Shown here: one piece after another, positions 51,072-62,304 of the stretch
How positions within the stretch are numbered: the stretch's first letter is position 1
Layout of the letters: each line of letters starts with the position of its first letter
Assembly: GCF_019059575.1 (NCBI RefSeq)
Contig: NW_024881782.1
Coordinates: 633,001 to 697,000 of the forward strand
Reading direction: 5' to 3'
Source: Amphibalanus amphitrite
Lineage: Eukaryota > Arthropoda > Thecostraca > Balanomorpha > Balanidae
DNA: 64,000 nt
Notes under the pieces: model-generated
Database searches by the model: none
The model's input: the letters and a program-made list of their open reading frames with translations, nothing else
Told to the model about the DNA's origin: nothing
Position numbers and translations under genes: made by a program

Positions 51072-53279
51072 CACTATGTTTTAACTCTGGACCAAAACTG
51101 GCCAGGGCTCATAACTAAGAAATTATATGAGATACAGACGTGTTTTTGGGCTCAAACGAAACGTTGGAGACTAAGGATCATTTAAAGTGCAAAATGTGTC
51201 GGACCAGATGCTTATGTACTTGTTTATGACGTCACACGTGTCACGAAACATATAAAAATATTGTCATGTTCTAGCTATGAATGCACGAACATTCAGGTAT
51301 CTATAATTTAGAATAATCGCAAGTCTTAGCAAGGCTCATCGACGAGGCAAGTCAAGTTTGGGGACATGACCTAGTTAATTAGCGTTGATGACCTCAGGTG
51401 ACCTTGAATGTTCTTATACTTATAAGACTTATTCATATAGGACCTACAATCTTTATATTTATTTCAAAAACATTTTTAAACGTATGTTTTGATATCAACT
51501 TAATGTTAACCCGGTCTCCACTTTAGTAAGTCCAGAGTCTTGTATGTTTTACGTCACATGACGTCAGGGGCGGATCCAGCTTATCCGTTTGGAGAGGGCA
51601 AATGTTTCCGACCCATTCGGCGACCCCGACCCACCGCCGCGCCGGTGACTTTACAACGCTTCACTACGTCTGCAACCTGCATGCGTGTAGTTCAGGGATT
51701 TCCATCTGTTATCAGCATACCGACCTAAATAATGAGCAGCGAGCGGTCAGCTCCATCCCTCAGAATGGTTGTGACGGAAAGACCTGCTTTTCGTCCAGAT
51801 AGGCATCGACGCCGTATTATGTTTATCATCACCAAAAGCTTTGGGAGCGGAAAAGGATAGTCTTGCCCACACGACTCAGCAATGGGGAGGGCAAATACCC
51901 TCTATGCCCTTCACTGGATCCGCCATTGCATGACGTGAAATGGTAGAATGTATCCCAAAACTTCTTACCAATTCCTATTGTATGGTGCGTTATGTAACAT
52001 GCAACGTGCACGTAAAAGCACTTCATTGCCATACTAACTGACGCTTACTGCTGCAAACGGATACTTTTTCATAAAGGTGGACAGCACTAATGACACCATA
52101 CCACCTACGTCGAACGTATTAATACTGACTGAAGAGGCCGATGGTAACCCTGCCGATCATCGTGATCAGCGATGCGTGCTATGGCCGGTCTCATACAGTC
52201 ACTTTTCAGTTCACAGTCCCATCGCAAACTGGGCACAATGCATATTTTATTGCGCTCCATCAGGTACTAAGATATGTTTATAAACTATCAAGCAAGCATG
52301 TGTAGCGACCATACAGCTCCAGAGCCCATCTATGAATTTCCTGCAGTAGCCATGGAGTGGAAAGTTCCTGTTATAGACCTTTAGGTACTATTTACACCGA
52401 TAATGCTGTTGATATTTAAGAAATGTATATTTCATAGGAATGCTAGCAGTTTTTGAATGAACAACTGTCACTCACCGACATTGTCCGGTCTCCAGTTCCG
52501 GAGACCCTTTGTTTCCTTCTCGCGACACATGAAAATGCAACTGGCACGTGTCGTGGGGGGTCGTGCCGTCAGCTGATTACGCCCCAGGGTACGGCAGGTC
52601 GCACACAGGTCGGCGACCTTCCATTGGCCACCAACTCGTCACAATAGACGAGAGAATGAACGAGGAGTACTAGCATTTTCCCTTAACGCACGCTAGAGCC
52701 CGTGCCATGGCTCAGCAGGAACAGACATGACTCATTCAAAAAAGTGTTCACCCCCAACACCGGCGCACTCAGGCGCAGCTGAAATTTTGAGGACATGTAG
52801 ACAACTCCTTGACCTACAGTGTGGTGGTAGTCTGAGACCGTACACTAGCGTACAATTTTTTGTAGCTCTAAAAGAACATTTACATTTTTCAAAAAAGTGT
52901 GCCAATGTAAGGGCTGACGAAAATCAATAAATGTAACACCTATATGCATTATAATTATATAAATTATTACTCATTGCAAAGCCAAAAGTTCGCGCTATCG
53001 TTTGGTACCCAAATTATATAGTTTTGTCAATCCAAAGCTCGAAGATGTTGACGTGAAGCAAGGCGACTGTTTCTGCGCTTGTTCGCCGAAGTTTAGCTTT
53101 TGAGAGTTGTCTGACTTTGTTGAACTTTTTCAACCTTTTTAAAAGTAAAGAGAATAAAAGCTTCCGTCGTTAAAGATGCTCTGATCATTTTTGAACACGA
53201 TAGTGGCCAAATGAAAACGTTTAAAAATAGTCGATATTTCGCGTCCTGGCCAGTTTTTGGCCAGAGTTAAAACACGGTG
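51072..53279. mobile_element. Transib-like nonautonomous DNA transposon (2.2 kb)
   Basis: Inverted ends CACTATGTTTTAACTCTGG (left) and CACCGTGTTTTAACTCTGG (right end, read inward), flanked by a 5-bp duplication CCACG (51067-51071, 53280-53284). The empty site is seen in copy A, where the target reads CCACGTAGCG once. CAC-WRTG-type ends with GC-rich 5-bp duplications are Transib hallmarks and resemble the RAG heptamer CACAGTG. No transposase ORF is visible. It contains a hAT MITE. Confidence 0.7.
51565..51928. mobile_element. hAT-type MITE (364 bp) nested in the Transib-like element
   Basis: Ends CAGGGGCGGATCCAG / CTGGATCCGCCATTG are flanked by a perfect 8-bp duplication, CATGACGT (51557-51564 and 51929-51936). 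Same CGGATCCAG end family as 4856-5208. Confidence 0.9.
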
Positions 53280-54441
53280 CCACGTAGCGATACGCGGAAG
53301 GCGGCGTTCGAAAGAGCGTCAAAAATAATGAGGAAATCACTTCGGTCAATTTTTTGGTCAGGTCAAAGGTCAGGTCACCAGAGGTCATTGAAGGCAAAAT
53401 TTCGCCGATTTCCAGGTCGAATGTCGACAATTTCCAAGAAGCCAACGCATAACTCGGGAACCAATAGAGCTACAGCGCCGCGGAAAAGCGCATTCGATAG
53501 CCCTATTAGCGCCCTTTCTGAGTAATTTTCTCAGATTTGACCTAACGTCAACGGTTTTGCCTGCAGGGGGCAAAAACTGCAAAAATAGCCGATTTTTTCG
53601 GAAACAGTTTTTCTGCAATAACTTTTGACCCAAGCCTTGTACGAGCTTACTTTTACCGGCATCGTGTTCCTTTCGTCAAGACGCATCGAATGAACTATAA
53701 CTTGACCTTGAAAGGACAACTTGAAAATTTGACCTCAGGTCAAGGTCATGACCTGACCGGAAAGGGTCATGTTGCATATCAGTCGATCCGTATCGTCGAG
53801 CTGAACACATCTAAGGCGTTTTCATCGCTCTAGCATGCCTCTATCAAAAGTTATTTGGGAAAAACTGTTAGATACCATTGGTGACCTAAGATGACCTCAG
53901 GGCATAAACAGGGGTCACGGGCACCATTTTCATGTTCAGTGTGTCTAAACCACTTGTAATTCAGTGTTTGGGAGCGTTTATAATGTCTTTCGTCCAAAAG
54001 AAGCGCATTTCAATTTTCTCCCATTGACTTATAATGGGGAGGTTGCAAAATTGACCTGACCTTAGGTCATCGATGTCAAAATTCTGAGATATACATTTTG
54101 TACATGCTATTGCTCTTAGCAATCGCTGAAAGTTTCAAAGCGATCGGTCACTCGGTGTAGCTATGACAGACATTGAAACTTTTTATGAGGTGAGGTCACT
54201 TCAAGTGACCTGGTGACCTGACCTTGAATGACCTTGGTTTGAAATTTTCACAACATGTGTAGAATTGATGTATGATAAGGTGTACCAAAAACGGCGGCGC
54301 TCCGCGCCGCCGTTTTTGAGATATTCGCGAAAAACCACAAGGGGGGGGTGTTCAAACACACCCCCCCCCCCAGCCGGGCGCGGGTTAATAAGTATGCAGA
54401 ATCATCAGTGACATCTCTCGAAAACATGACAAAAATCCATA

Positions 54442-55429
54442 CAGGGTGTCCGGAAAGTTCTAACGCCTCTTTTGGATGCCGTCTAACGCGCTGTGATTAT
54501 TGGACATATTCAGCCAATCATCTCAGGCATGAATGACCCCTCGTCGATCGGTCAGCTGGGGTCATGCAAATATGGCCTTGAAATAATGTTCAGTGATGGC
54601 CAGATGGGCGAAGAAGCGCCTTGTCGCTCAGCAGATGACTGCGCGGTGGCCGAGTGCGGCTTGAACGAGGTGTGAGTTGCAGCACGATGCGGCGTTTCTC
54701 GGCGAATGGTTGAGCAGGTGGCTAATTCCGCATTGGGAATTCCTTAGAAAATATCATCAGGCCAGTACGGCCGCGGTAGGTCAAAACTCAAAACTGCCGA
54801 GAACGTAACCGCATTTCAGTGGCGATCGAAGAAAACTCGGGAGTCTGATGGAGAAACATGTTCCATCACCTTCGTTCATCGTCAAATGAATGAATAACAG
54901 AGTGGGTAAACGCGAGGTGTTTCTGAACAGGCACATCAACCCGAGGGTCAAGGCGACTTTGACTTGCCCTCGGGCCACATCACTTCGCATTTCATTAGCA
55001 CGGAGCGCCCTCCAACAACGCCGCTGCCGTCCAAGTCAAACCGACAGGGTTACTCGGCGGGCCAGATCACCTGTGGAGGAATGAGATGAAGCCGCCTTAT
55101 TCTTCTGACCTCAATCCGCTTGACTAAGGCATGCCAAGCATTCTGCAGTATGAGCTCCAGGCCACCTCTCATCCAAACCAGGAGTCGCTGAAGACCCGCA
55201 TCATGGCAGCATGGGAGGATCTGGAAATGTCCTACATTGACCTACATTGTCAAGACCCGCAGGCACCTCCACCCCCGCATCGAGGCCGTCGTCGTTGCAA
55301 ATGGCTGTCACATTGAATAATCAGTTAGCGGCAGGATGTGGCTATGTGTCCCGTTGAATATTTATGAACCACATGCATTCGTTAAAAAAAAGAAATGTTG
55401 AAAAACGCCAGGACTTTCCGGACACCCTG
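54442..55429 (+). mobile_element. Decayed Tc1/mariner transposon
   Basis: Inverted ends CAGGGTGTCCGGAAAGT / ACTTTCCGGACACCCTG over 988 bp; TA precedes the left end. Plus-strand remnants of a transposase are readable: PPYSSDLNPLD at about 55090, ILQYELQATSHPNQESLK, MAAWEDLE, then in a shifted frame RIEAVVVANGCHIE and a stop near 55317. This matches the C-terminal catalytic part of mariner-type transposases. An in-frame stop after SDLNPLD and at least one frameshift near 55240 show it is dead. Confidence 0.85.
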
Positions 55430-55597
55430 TGCATATTACATAATATTCGCAATGTGACACTGACATCGGCCGTCCCATGGGTGACACAATGTCGAGCTCA
55501 GTCATCCTGATCCATCTGTCACTGCATTGACGTTGCTGCGTCGTTAACTTCTCTGAATCCGTCCCTCCCCTATCCATTGTATTACCCGTCCGAACCC

Positions 55598-55654
55598 TTT
55601 AAAAGGTCGCGCCGTTCGTTTTGCGTCAGTTCTATTCGCTAAAGAGCCACCATG
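55598..55654 (+). promoter_or_regulatory. Core promoter and Kozak start of the plus-strand WAP-like gene
   Basis: A TATA-like TTTAAAAGG at about 55598-55606 is followed roughly 28 bp later by the arthropod initiator TCAGTT (55626-55631). The start codon sits in a strong context, GCCACCATGG. Confidence 0.7.
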
Positions 55655-56671
55655 GCGTACGTACGCTCTATTGCACTTCTGCTGCTGGCCGCAGCTGCCG
55701 TTATTTCAGCGCTGCCCAACTCTCCAAGTAAGTCCAAGCCACACATGAGTTTATCATGTGTAGGTAGTGTTTGGCGGCTCCAGACTGGTAAGATCGCGAA
55801 TACCCATAGCGATCGAATATCCAGAGTCACAAATACAATGAAACTTGAAGTGTTTCTCTGATCATCCAGTTAAATTCCAGTATCTTTGATATGTTTCAAA
55901 CCATAGACCACTGTATGAATATCTGGACTGCTCAAAGAAATTAGGGATCGGCCATTTGATATAAATATATATGTATAGTCGACTACAGAAAGTTGTTCCA
56001 CTCCTCAGAAGCTATCAGTTGACCGGAGCGCTAATTTGTGCCGTTTATCACGCAATTAAGCGTGTCGATTGTGAGCACTGGGACAAAGCTATAATTTGTG
56101 AACTCAGCCCGTGTGATGCGGCACAGCCTACCACTCCAGGCAAATAATGGCCAGCGAAAAGTGGAATATCATTCTGTAGTCGACTATACCATTAGACGAA
56201 ACAGTTATGGTATAGACGAAGCTCACGGAAAATTAGCTGTAGAAAAACGTCCAGCAATTGTAGCTAGGTACCTAATAGTGCTAATACTATATTATAATAA
56301 ATTGTATACCATTGCTTAGACAAGTGATTCGAGGAGCGTTTGAAAAATATTAGATGCCAAAATTTATATAGGGTAAAAAGTTGTAAACCATTAAGAATTT
56401 CGTGACAAGGTATAGATGAACGCTCCTCGAATCACTTGTCTAAGCAATGGTATACAATTTAATGTTATGGATATAAGGGCGTATGAATATAGCTTTGAAA
56501 TGGGTATCGCTCTTTTCAGGTGTCCCAGAAGGCTGCGACCCCCGTGGTTTGGATATAATTACCACGTGCGAGTACACCCAGTGCGTTCACTGCATCACTG
56601 CGGCAGACTGCTGCAAGGCCGGCCAAATCTGCTGCCCCTGGGGCTGCGGCAGGCGCTGCTTTGACCCCTAA
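55652..56671 (+). CDS. Secreted WAP-like cysteine-rich peptide (75 aa)
   Basis: Two exons, 55652-55727 and 56520-56671 (stop TAA), joined by a phase-1 intron, total 228 nt. Signal peptide SIALLLLAAAAVISA, then a mature peptide with the same ten-cysteine pattern as the minus-strand paralogue at 48613-49511. The two share CEYTQCVHCI, DCCK.GQICCPWGCG and RC, and differ mainly before the second cysteine. The intron position is the same. WAP-like fold and extracellular defence or protease-inhibition role are inferred only. The intron carries a perfect foldback (56299-56460). Confidence 0.88.
56299..56460. repeat. Foldback with near-perfect 40-bp arms
   Basis: Arms at 56299-56338 and 56421-56460 (TTGTATACCATTGCTTAGAC and onward) are reverse complements around an 82-bp loop, in the WAP-like gene intron. 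Confidence 0.85.
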
Positions 56672-56840
56672 TGAAGCGACTGTAAACGGACGGTCTGAAA
56701 TGACCGCGCCTTAGCGCATCTCCTTTGCTTGGGTTTCGAAGGAGACGCTGTGTGGAAATGCATGAAATATACGAAGACAGTGTTATAAACAGTGGTGTTA
56801 TGTACGTCATGAGTCTACTTTGTCGCTTACCTATTGTGTG

Positions 56841-57838
56841 TAGGGTAAGGTGCCTAATTAGCGACCCCTTAGTTTGAGCCGTCCGTAACTGTGCACGCTT
56901 TATGGGTGCCACTGTATTCCTGGATTGATTTTTGGAGATATCCTTCATTTTCCAATCAGAATCTATTCATTGTCTGCCCCAATATCCACAAACTTATTTG
57001 TAGAGCATTTTGGCAGACCATTGCAAAAAAAAAAACGGTTATAGGGACTCGTCCCTATTAGTGACCGGTGGGGGTCGCTAATAGGTCTATGGGTTTCCCC
57101 TTAGTATAAATGGCGAAAAATGCTACCCTCGAAAAAATGAAATAAGATGCATATAGCATATAGGCAAAGCACTTAATCACTGGAACAGGAGCATTTAGCC
57201 ACAATGTTTATGTTTGTGGAAGCTGATCACGTAATGCACCAAAGGCGAAAATAGGGCGGAAACCCATTTTTTTTAGGCTATCCCGTATTGTATTGGAGGC
57301 CCGCGCTGCATTCAGCACCCCCATGCAGTCTGCCATGACAATTGGTATCACCCACCACACATCGCAAGCTTCAGCAACCTCTCATTTTCCATTCTCTCTT
57401 TTCCCAAGTATTTCCCTTATTTAGCTATCTGCGACTATGTCGGGAGCAAATAGGAAATATGGGCTGGGATGGGACACATCTTTAACCACCATGCAGTGCA
57501 CATCCAAGCGATTTACTACGGGACTATGCTGCAATCAATTGAAAAATGATTGTCGATTCAGAATAAAGAAGGTGCATCATCTTAAAACGTGCACCGCTTT
57601 CATCAGACATGGCACAAATACCTACACACAGCTTGGATAAGAAAATGGCTATTTTTATTTAAACTCACCTAAAACGTCTCAACAAAGGCACCGACAACCG
57701 GAAAAGAATTGAGATTGCTAAGCAATGTATGGGCGGCAGTCCTATGACATTGTTTTCTCCCCGATTTCTCTCACCAGTTTTTCTGCAGGGAGGTGGGTCG
57801 TAAATAGGAAAGGGTCGCTAATAAGCAGCCTTACCCTA
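56841..57838. mobile_element. TA-flanked element with TAGGGTAAGG ends (1 kb)
   Basis: Left end TAGGGTAAGGTGCCTAATTA and the inverted right end (GGGTCGCTAATAAGCAGCC then TTACCCTA) form an imperfect inverted repeat of about 30 bp, with TA at both borders. Distantly like 47105-48029. No clear transposase. Confidence 0.65.
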
Positions 57839-57849
57839 ACAGGGCGGGG

Positions 57850-58181
57850 AGGCCGTAAATTGATCTGACCTTAAAGGTTGCCGATATCAAAATTCGAAGA
57901 CACACAAATTGTTGGTACTGATTTCCTCATACAACAGCCCGTGTTTCTAACCTCTAGGATGTGAAACTGTAGGAATGACAGAATCATAAAGTTTCAAAGG
58001 CATGGTTAGTGGACACATAACGTGACCTGACTTTATGTGACATGTGGTCTAAAATTTCATACACGGTGCGAAATTGATGTATCATAAGCTGTAGCAAGTT
58101 TCACCTGTGTACCGCGGTTTTTTACACATGCAAAAAAACTGGCAGGTGTGGCCTGGCCAAAAACGCCCCCCCCCCCCCCCG

Positions 58182-58215
<34 letters not shown>

Positions 58216-58223
58216 GGCGAAGG
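57850..58223. mobile_element. Truncated piggyBac-like element, copy D
   Basis: Shares diverged blocks with copy A (read in reverse): TGATCTGACCTTA, GATATCAAAATTC, AAATTGATGTATCATAAG. The right end is GGCGAAGG followed by TTAA. The left end is missing. It contains a C-run and a (CA)n tract at 58184-58213. Confidence 0.55.
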
Positions 58224-58830
58224 TTAAATCATACTTGTAAGAAATGCGTCACAGCCAGAACGGAGGCCAAACCCGCCCAGCTGGCAATAAGGTTAACTTA
58301 TTCCAAACCATTCCTGCTACATTTGCATGAATGCTATATAGCAAAACGTTACGTGTTCATAATTATTGCCACTCGCCACTCGCATATGCGTATTTCGCTG
58401 GAAACGGAATATGACATTACAACTGCAGGTTGCGATATCTGGCTAAATTGCTCATACTGCAGCAGACCAACGGGTATATTGATCACTGCTAACTGCTAAA
58501 GCAAGGATTATCACAGACTGTATCAACTTTCGAACGTCATGCGTCGCCATCGCTCCGTTGAGTCACTGACCTTGACTCCCGTACTGCTGCCTTCGAGCGC
58601 CCCGAACTACGTAACACGGTGACGCATTGCAGCGAACGACTGACGGCGGGGCGACCTGCGGCCACCGGCATCGGTTAAACTGTCAGCGAGGCGTGACGAC
58701 AATTTATCCAGAACGGAAATATTTAACAACAGTAGTCAGTAATCAGTAATTAACAACTACGAGTAAAAGAACAAATGACAAAACGTCTTAAAAAGAGTTA
58801 TTTGATGTGGTTAAAGGCTCAGTTGCTTAA

Positions 58831-60005
58831 CCCTCGCCCCGTTGGGGGGGCCATTTTGGCCCCCCTGTGGTTTTTCCTAAATAACAAGAAAACGGCGGCG
58901 CGCAGCGCCGCCAAATTTTCAGTACCTTCCCGGGCATCAATTTGACACCTTCACACCAAATTTCAAGTCTTAGGTCACCTTAGGTCAGGAGTTATTGAGG
59001 TCAAACTGAGGTCATGTTCGAGCAAAAATGAGCAAAAAACATGCAATCTTGAAACGCTCACCAAATCTACAATTATCAAGCAATTTCAAAGTTCTTTATA
59101 TGGTCTAGTAGACAAAAAGCGGCGCTACAAAACTGCTATCTCGGATTTTCAAAATTTTCGGTTTTTGACCAAAAGAAATTCAAAAAATTGATTTTTTTAG
59201 AAAAACTTTGAAAAAATCCAAAAATTTTCCGAATTTCGAAAAAAAAACCGGAATATATGTAATAGTCCCAGCGCTCTTCTATATACATACCAAATTTCAG
59301 ATCGATATCTCGTTTTTGGCCAAGTTATAGCGAAAAAACTGTTCAAAAATGATGACGTCAAATTTTTGAACTCAATTTTTAGCAATTCTAGTCCACGTAC
59401 GGCAAAACAAAGACCACCATTGAACTCCCCGTGACAAGCTGCATCGATTCGATACCCATTTTATGCAAAAATATTAACTTTGAAATTTGACCTAATTTGA
59501 CCTGACCTTGACCTGACCTTGACCTGACCTTGACCAAAACGTGATCTAATCTGGCCCCAAAGGCTGCCTGACCCATATAATCGCATTTGTCATGTAAAAT
59601 GGATAATAAAACATGTATCACACGACACTTTCATATTGTGACCCCCCCGTGACCTGACCTCTGTGACCTGACCTGGTATCAGTGACCTCAAATAGCAAAA
59701 TATGTGTTTGAAGAACATTTCCCCATCGATGATTTTCAATGAAATGCATTTTACTCGATTTTACAACGCATTTCTTGAAGTGCCTGTAAACGGTGAAAAT
59801 TGGACCTTTGACCTGACCTGTGACGTCATCGGTTTGACCTAGGTCAATAAAATTGGGTCACAAGGTAGTTCCCCGTTGGGGCTATCCAACGCCGTTTACC
59901 GCTTGTCGCTATGTTGCGTGGTTCTCGAGATCTTAGGGGGGGGGGGGCAAAATGCCCCCCCCCCCAACCGGGCGCGTTGCTCGGCAGAGCCCAACGGGGC
60001 GCGGG
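58831..60005. mobile_element. piggyBac-like nonautonomous element, copy E (AGGTCA-rich)
   Basis: TTAA flanks (58827-58830, 60006-60009), ends CCCTCGCCCCGTTGGGG and its near-complement, and inner palindromes GGCCATTTTGGCC (left) and GCAAAATGC (right). About 20 AGGTCA/TGACCT hexamers, including a tight array at about 59487-59533 where TGACCTGACCT units repeat. 1175 bp, no long ORF. Confidence 0.85.
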
Positions 60006-60009
60006 TTAA

Positions 60010-61112
60010 ATGGAATACCGCAACATATTTCTATTTAGCAGGTAACTGTGTGGTACTAAAGCAAGTATTCTTTTTTTCTGTACAGAGGAGTGTAAAATAA
60101 GTAAATTTTCATTATAAATGCAAGTGTGTGTTATCAGTGTAAGTTGTTGGTTCCAGCCGTTTAACGTCAAAATAATTCAAACGTCGAAGAAAGCATGCAT
60201 ATCAAATGACTGAGATGATAAACAGACATTAAATAGATTGTCATATGGCTTTTGAACACTTCGACTATTTACAGCTCTAAGAAGACTTTCTACGCATGAA
60301 TAGCAAGTCATTTTACAGTTCTCCCTGATCAGACTCGAAAATATACGGTTCGCAAAGTGTTCATTTTTACCACACATGTTCACAATTCAATAACTTGAGC
60401 CAACCATTCTTCATGCATTTTTATTAAATCAGCAATACCTTTTAATTTACTGAAAACATTGGCGGTTGGCATAGACAGAGTCGGACATACCTCTCGCCTC
60501 TGTTCGAAAGGCAGCAGAGCGCCACAGTGAGCGCTGCATAACAATGCACATGCATCATGTCAATAAACGGCCCATGCATTGCAGCCCCCGGACCATATTG
60601 GGACAGCTCCCAACCGTCGCTCTGCCGGCGTTTGAACACAGAACGGTCTGACCAGTAACCGCCGCCCAGTACCGAGAGACGCCCTCGCACTGGGCTAGAC
60701 GTTGGACTAGAACAGCTGCCTGGGTAGACGACCGGGGGAATCAGGGAACGAGTTCCTTCTTGCTGATAAACGCTTGTGGTCAAGTCCGGTAGACAATCGA
60801 GTCGAACGGTCGATAGATTCCGACCGGGGTCAGAAAGAGGAACGGTCGGACGGCTGTGATCGTTGATGGAGGTTGGGTCGGATGACGGTCAGAGACCTGT
60901 AGAATGGACATTGGACAGTGGACAGTGGACAATGGACACTGGACATTGCGGACAACTGGGACCGGACGTTTGAATGAGCTGTGTGAGGAGGTGACGGGCG
61001 GATAAGGGCACAGTCAGGTGGACGGACGGACGTACAGGTCTCGCGGGCTTTAGCGGTAGGTTTTGCACCTAGAAAATTTAGTGTATGTGCTTCAGACTAT
61101 ATCTTCGCTGTT
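60010..61112. other. Intergenic stretch without a clear gene
   Basis: AT-rich to 60450, then GC-richer. A short octamer-like repeat (GGACAKTG) lies at about 60903-60955. A 113-codon minus-strand frame (60783-60442) has no recognisable domain. Confidence 0.5.
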
Positions 61113-61116
61113 TTAA

Positions 61117-62304
61117 CCCGCGCCCCACTGGGGTCTGCGTATAACACGCCCTACTGGGGGGGGGGGGGGGCTATTCATAGCCCCCCCCCCCCTCCTAACT
61201 CCAAAACTACTGGACCGATCGTCAAAATTCAAACGGTGTCTGATAGCCCCGGAAAAACTGTCGAGCAAAACCTAATTTCATTGACCTCGAGGTCACCAAT
61301 GACGTCACAGGTCAGGTCAAATTAAAAATTATTAGCATTTTGGCTTCTTCACGTTTTGGGCTCTGGCCGCCGTCTTCCAAGTCAGATCAGGCTCATTTTT
61401 GGTTCACACACTCGTGAACAGATGCTCTAGATACTCTGAGGGTACCAAACTTGTACTGTGATTTTCAGGTCAAGGTCAGGTCATCACAGGTCACGAAAAT
61501 ATTATATCATCCGTCGGTCACGTGACACATGTTTTATGGTCCATTTAGGCCAAAGATTTCGAATTTGATGTCGTATGTGTCATTCAAGATCATTTTGAGT
61601 CAAATTTAGCTTAGGTCAGGTCACTTTCAGGTCATAAAAGGTCAAATTTTGAAGTTAAAATTTTTTAACAAAAAAGGTATCTATTGGATGCAGTTTGAGC
61701 TCAGGAACACGATGGTGCTATTTATATTGGCGTACGATGTCAAATTCATGCTGAATTTTTTTTTTGAAAAATTAATAATTGTTAATATTTTGCAATAATG
61801 CGTATAACTTGACTATTTTTGAAGATATTTAGCAAAAACTTGCTAGAGTTAGTCATAATAATGCGTTCTATCACATATATTCCGTTTTTTTTCGAAAAAT
61901 AAAAAAAAAGTTGAAAAAAAATGTAAAAGTGTAAATTTTGAATTTTATTATAAACAATTTTCGAAATTTTCAAAACTTTGAAAATCCGAGATTGCAGTTT
62001 GATAGTGCAGTCTGTTCTGAGTCCTCTCATGCAAAGAAATTGGATCTAGCTTAAAAACTGAGCTCTTGGGAGCGATTGCCGTGGTTCAATGTTTTGCGTC
62101 GAAATCGGCCGAACATGACGTCACTCTGACGTCATTTTCGGCCGATCTATGGTAGGTACGAAGTTCAAATTTTGACACAAGGTGTCAAATTGATGCAGCC
62201 GAAGGTACTGAAGGTTTGGCGTCGATACGTCAAGCGGTTTGGAAGTTATTGCAGAAAAACGGGAGGGGGGCTATAAATAGCCCCCCCCAGTAGTGGGTCG
62301 CGGG
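61117..62304. mobile_element. piggyBac-like nonautonomous element, copy F (AGGTCA-rich)
   Basis: TTAA flanks (61113-61116, 62305-62308), ends CCCGCGCCCCACTGGGG and its near-complement, and inner palindromes GGCTATTCATAGCC / GGCTATAAATAGCC. At least twelve AGGTCA/TGACCT hexamers. 1188 bp. Confidence 0.85.

Larger units (their letters stand above)
50973..54384. mobile_element. piggyBac-like element, copy G, split by a Transib-like insertion
   Basis: TTAA flanks at 50969-50972 and 54385-54388, ends CCCGCGCCCGGC and its complement. The parts 50973-51071 and 53285-54384 together match copy A (718-1885) in inverted orientation, including the AGGTCA-rich interior. The 2.2 kb between them is a separate insertion at 51072-53279. 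Confidence 0.85.

Noticed and set aside
60442-60783. 113-codon minus-strand frame
   Set aside because: No signal peptide, domain or splice-site support was found.
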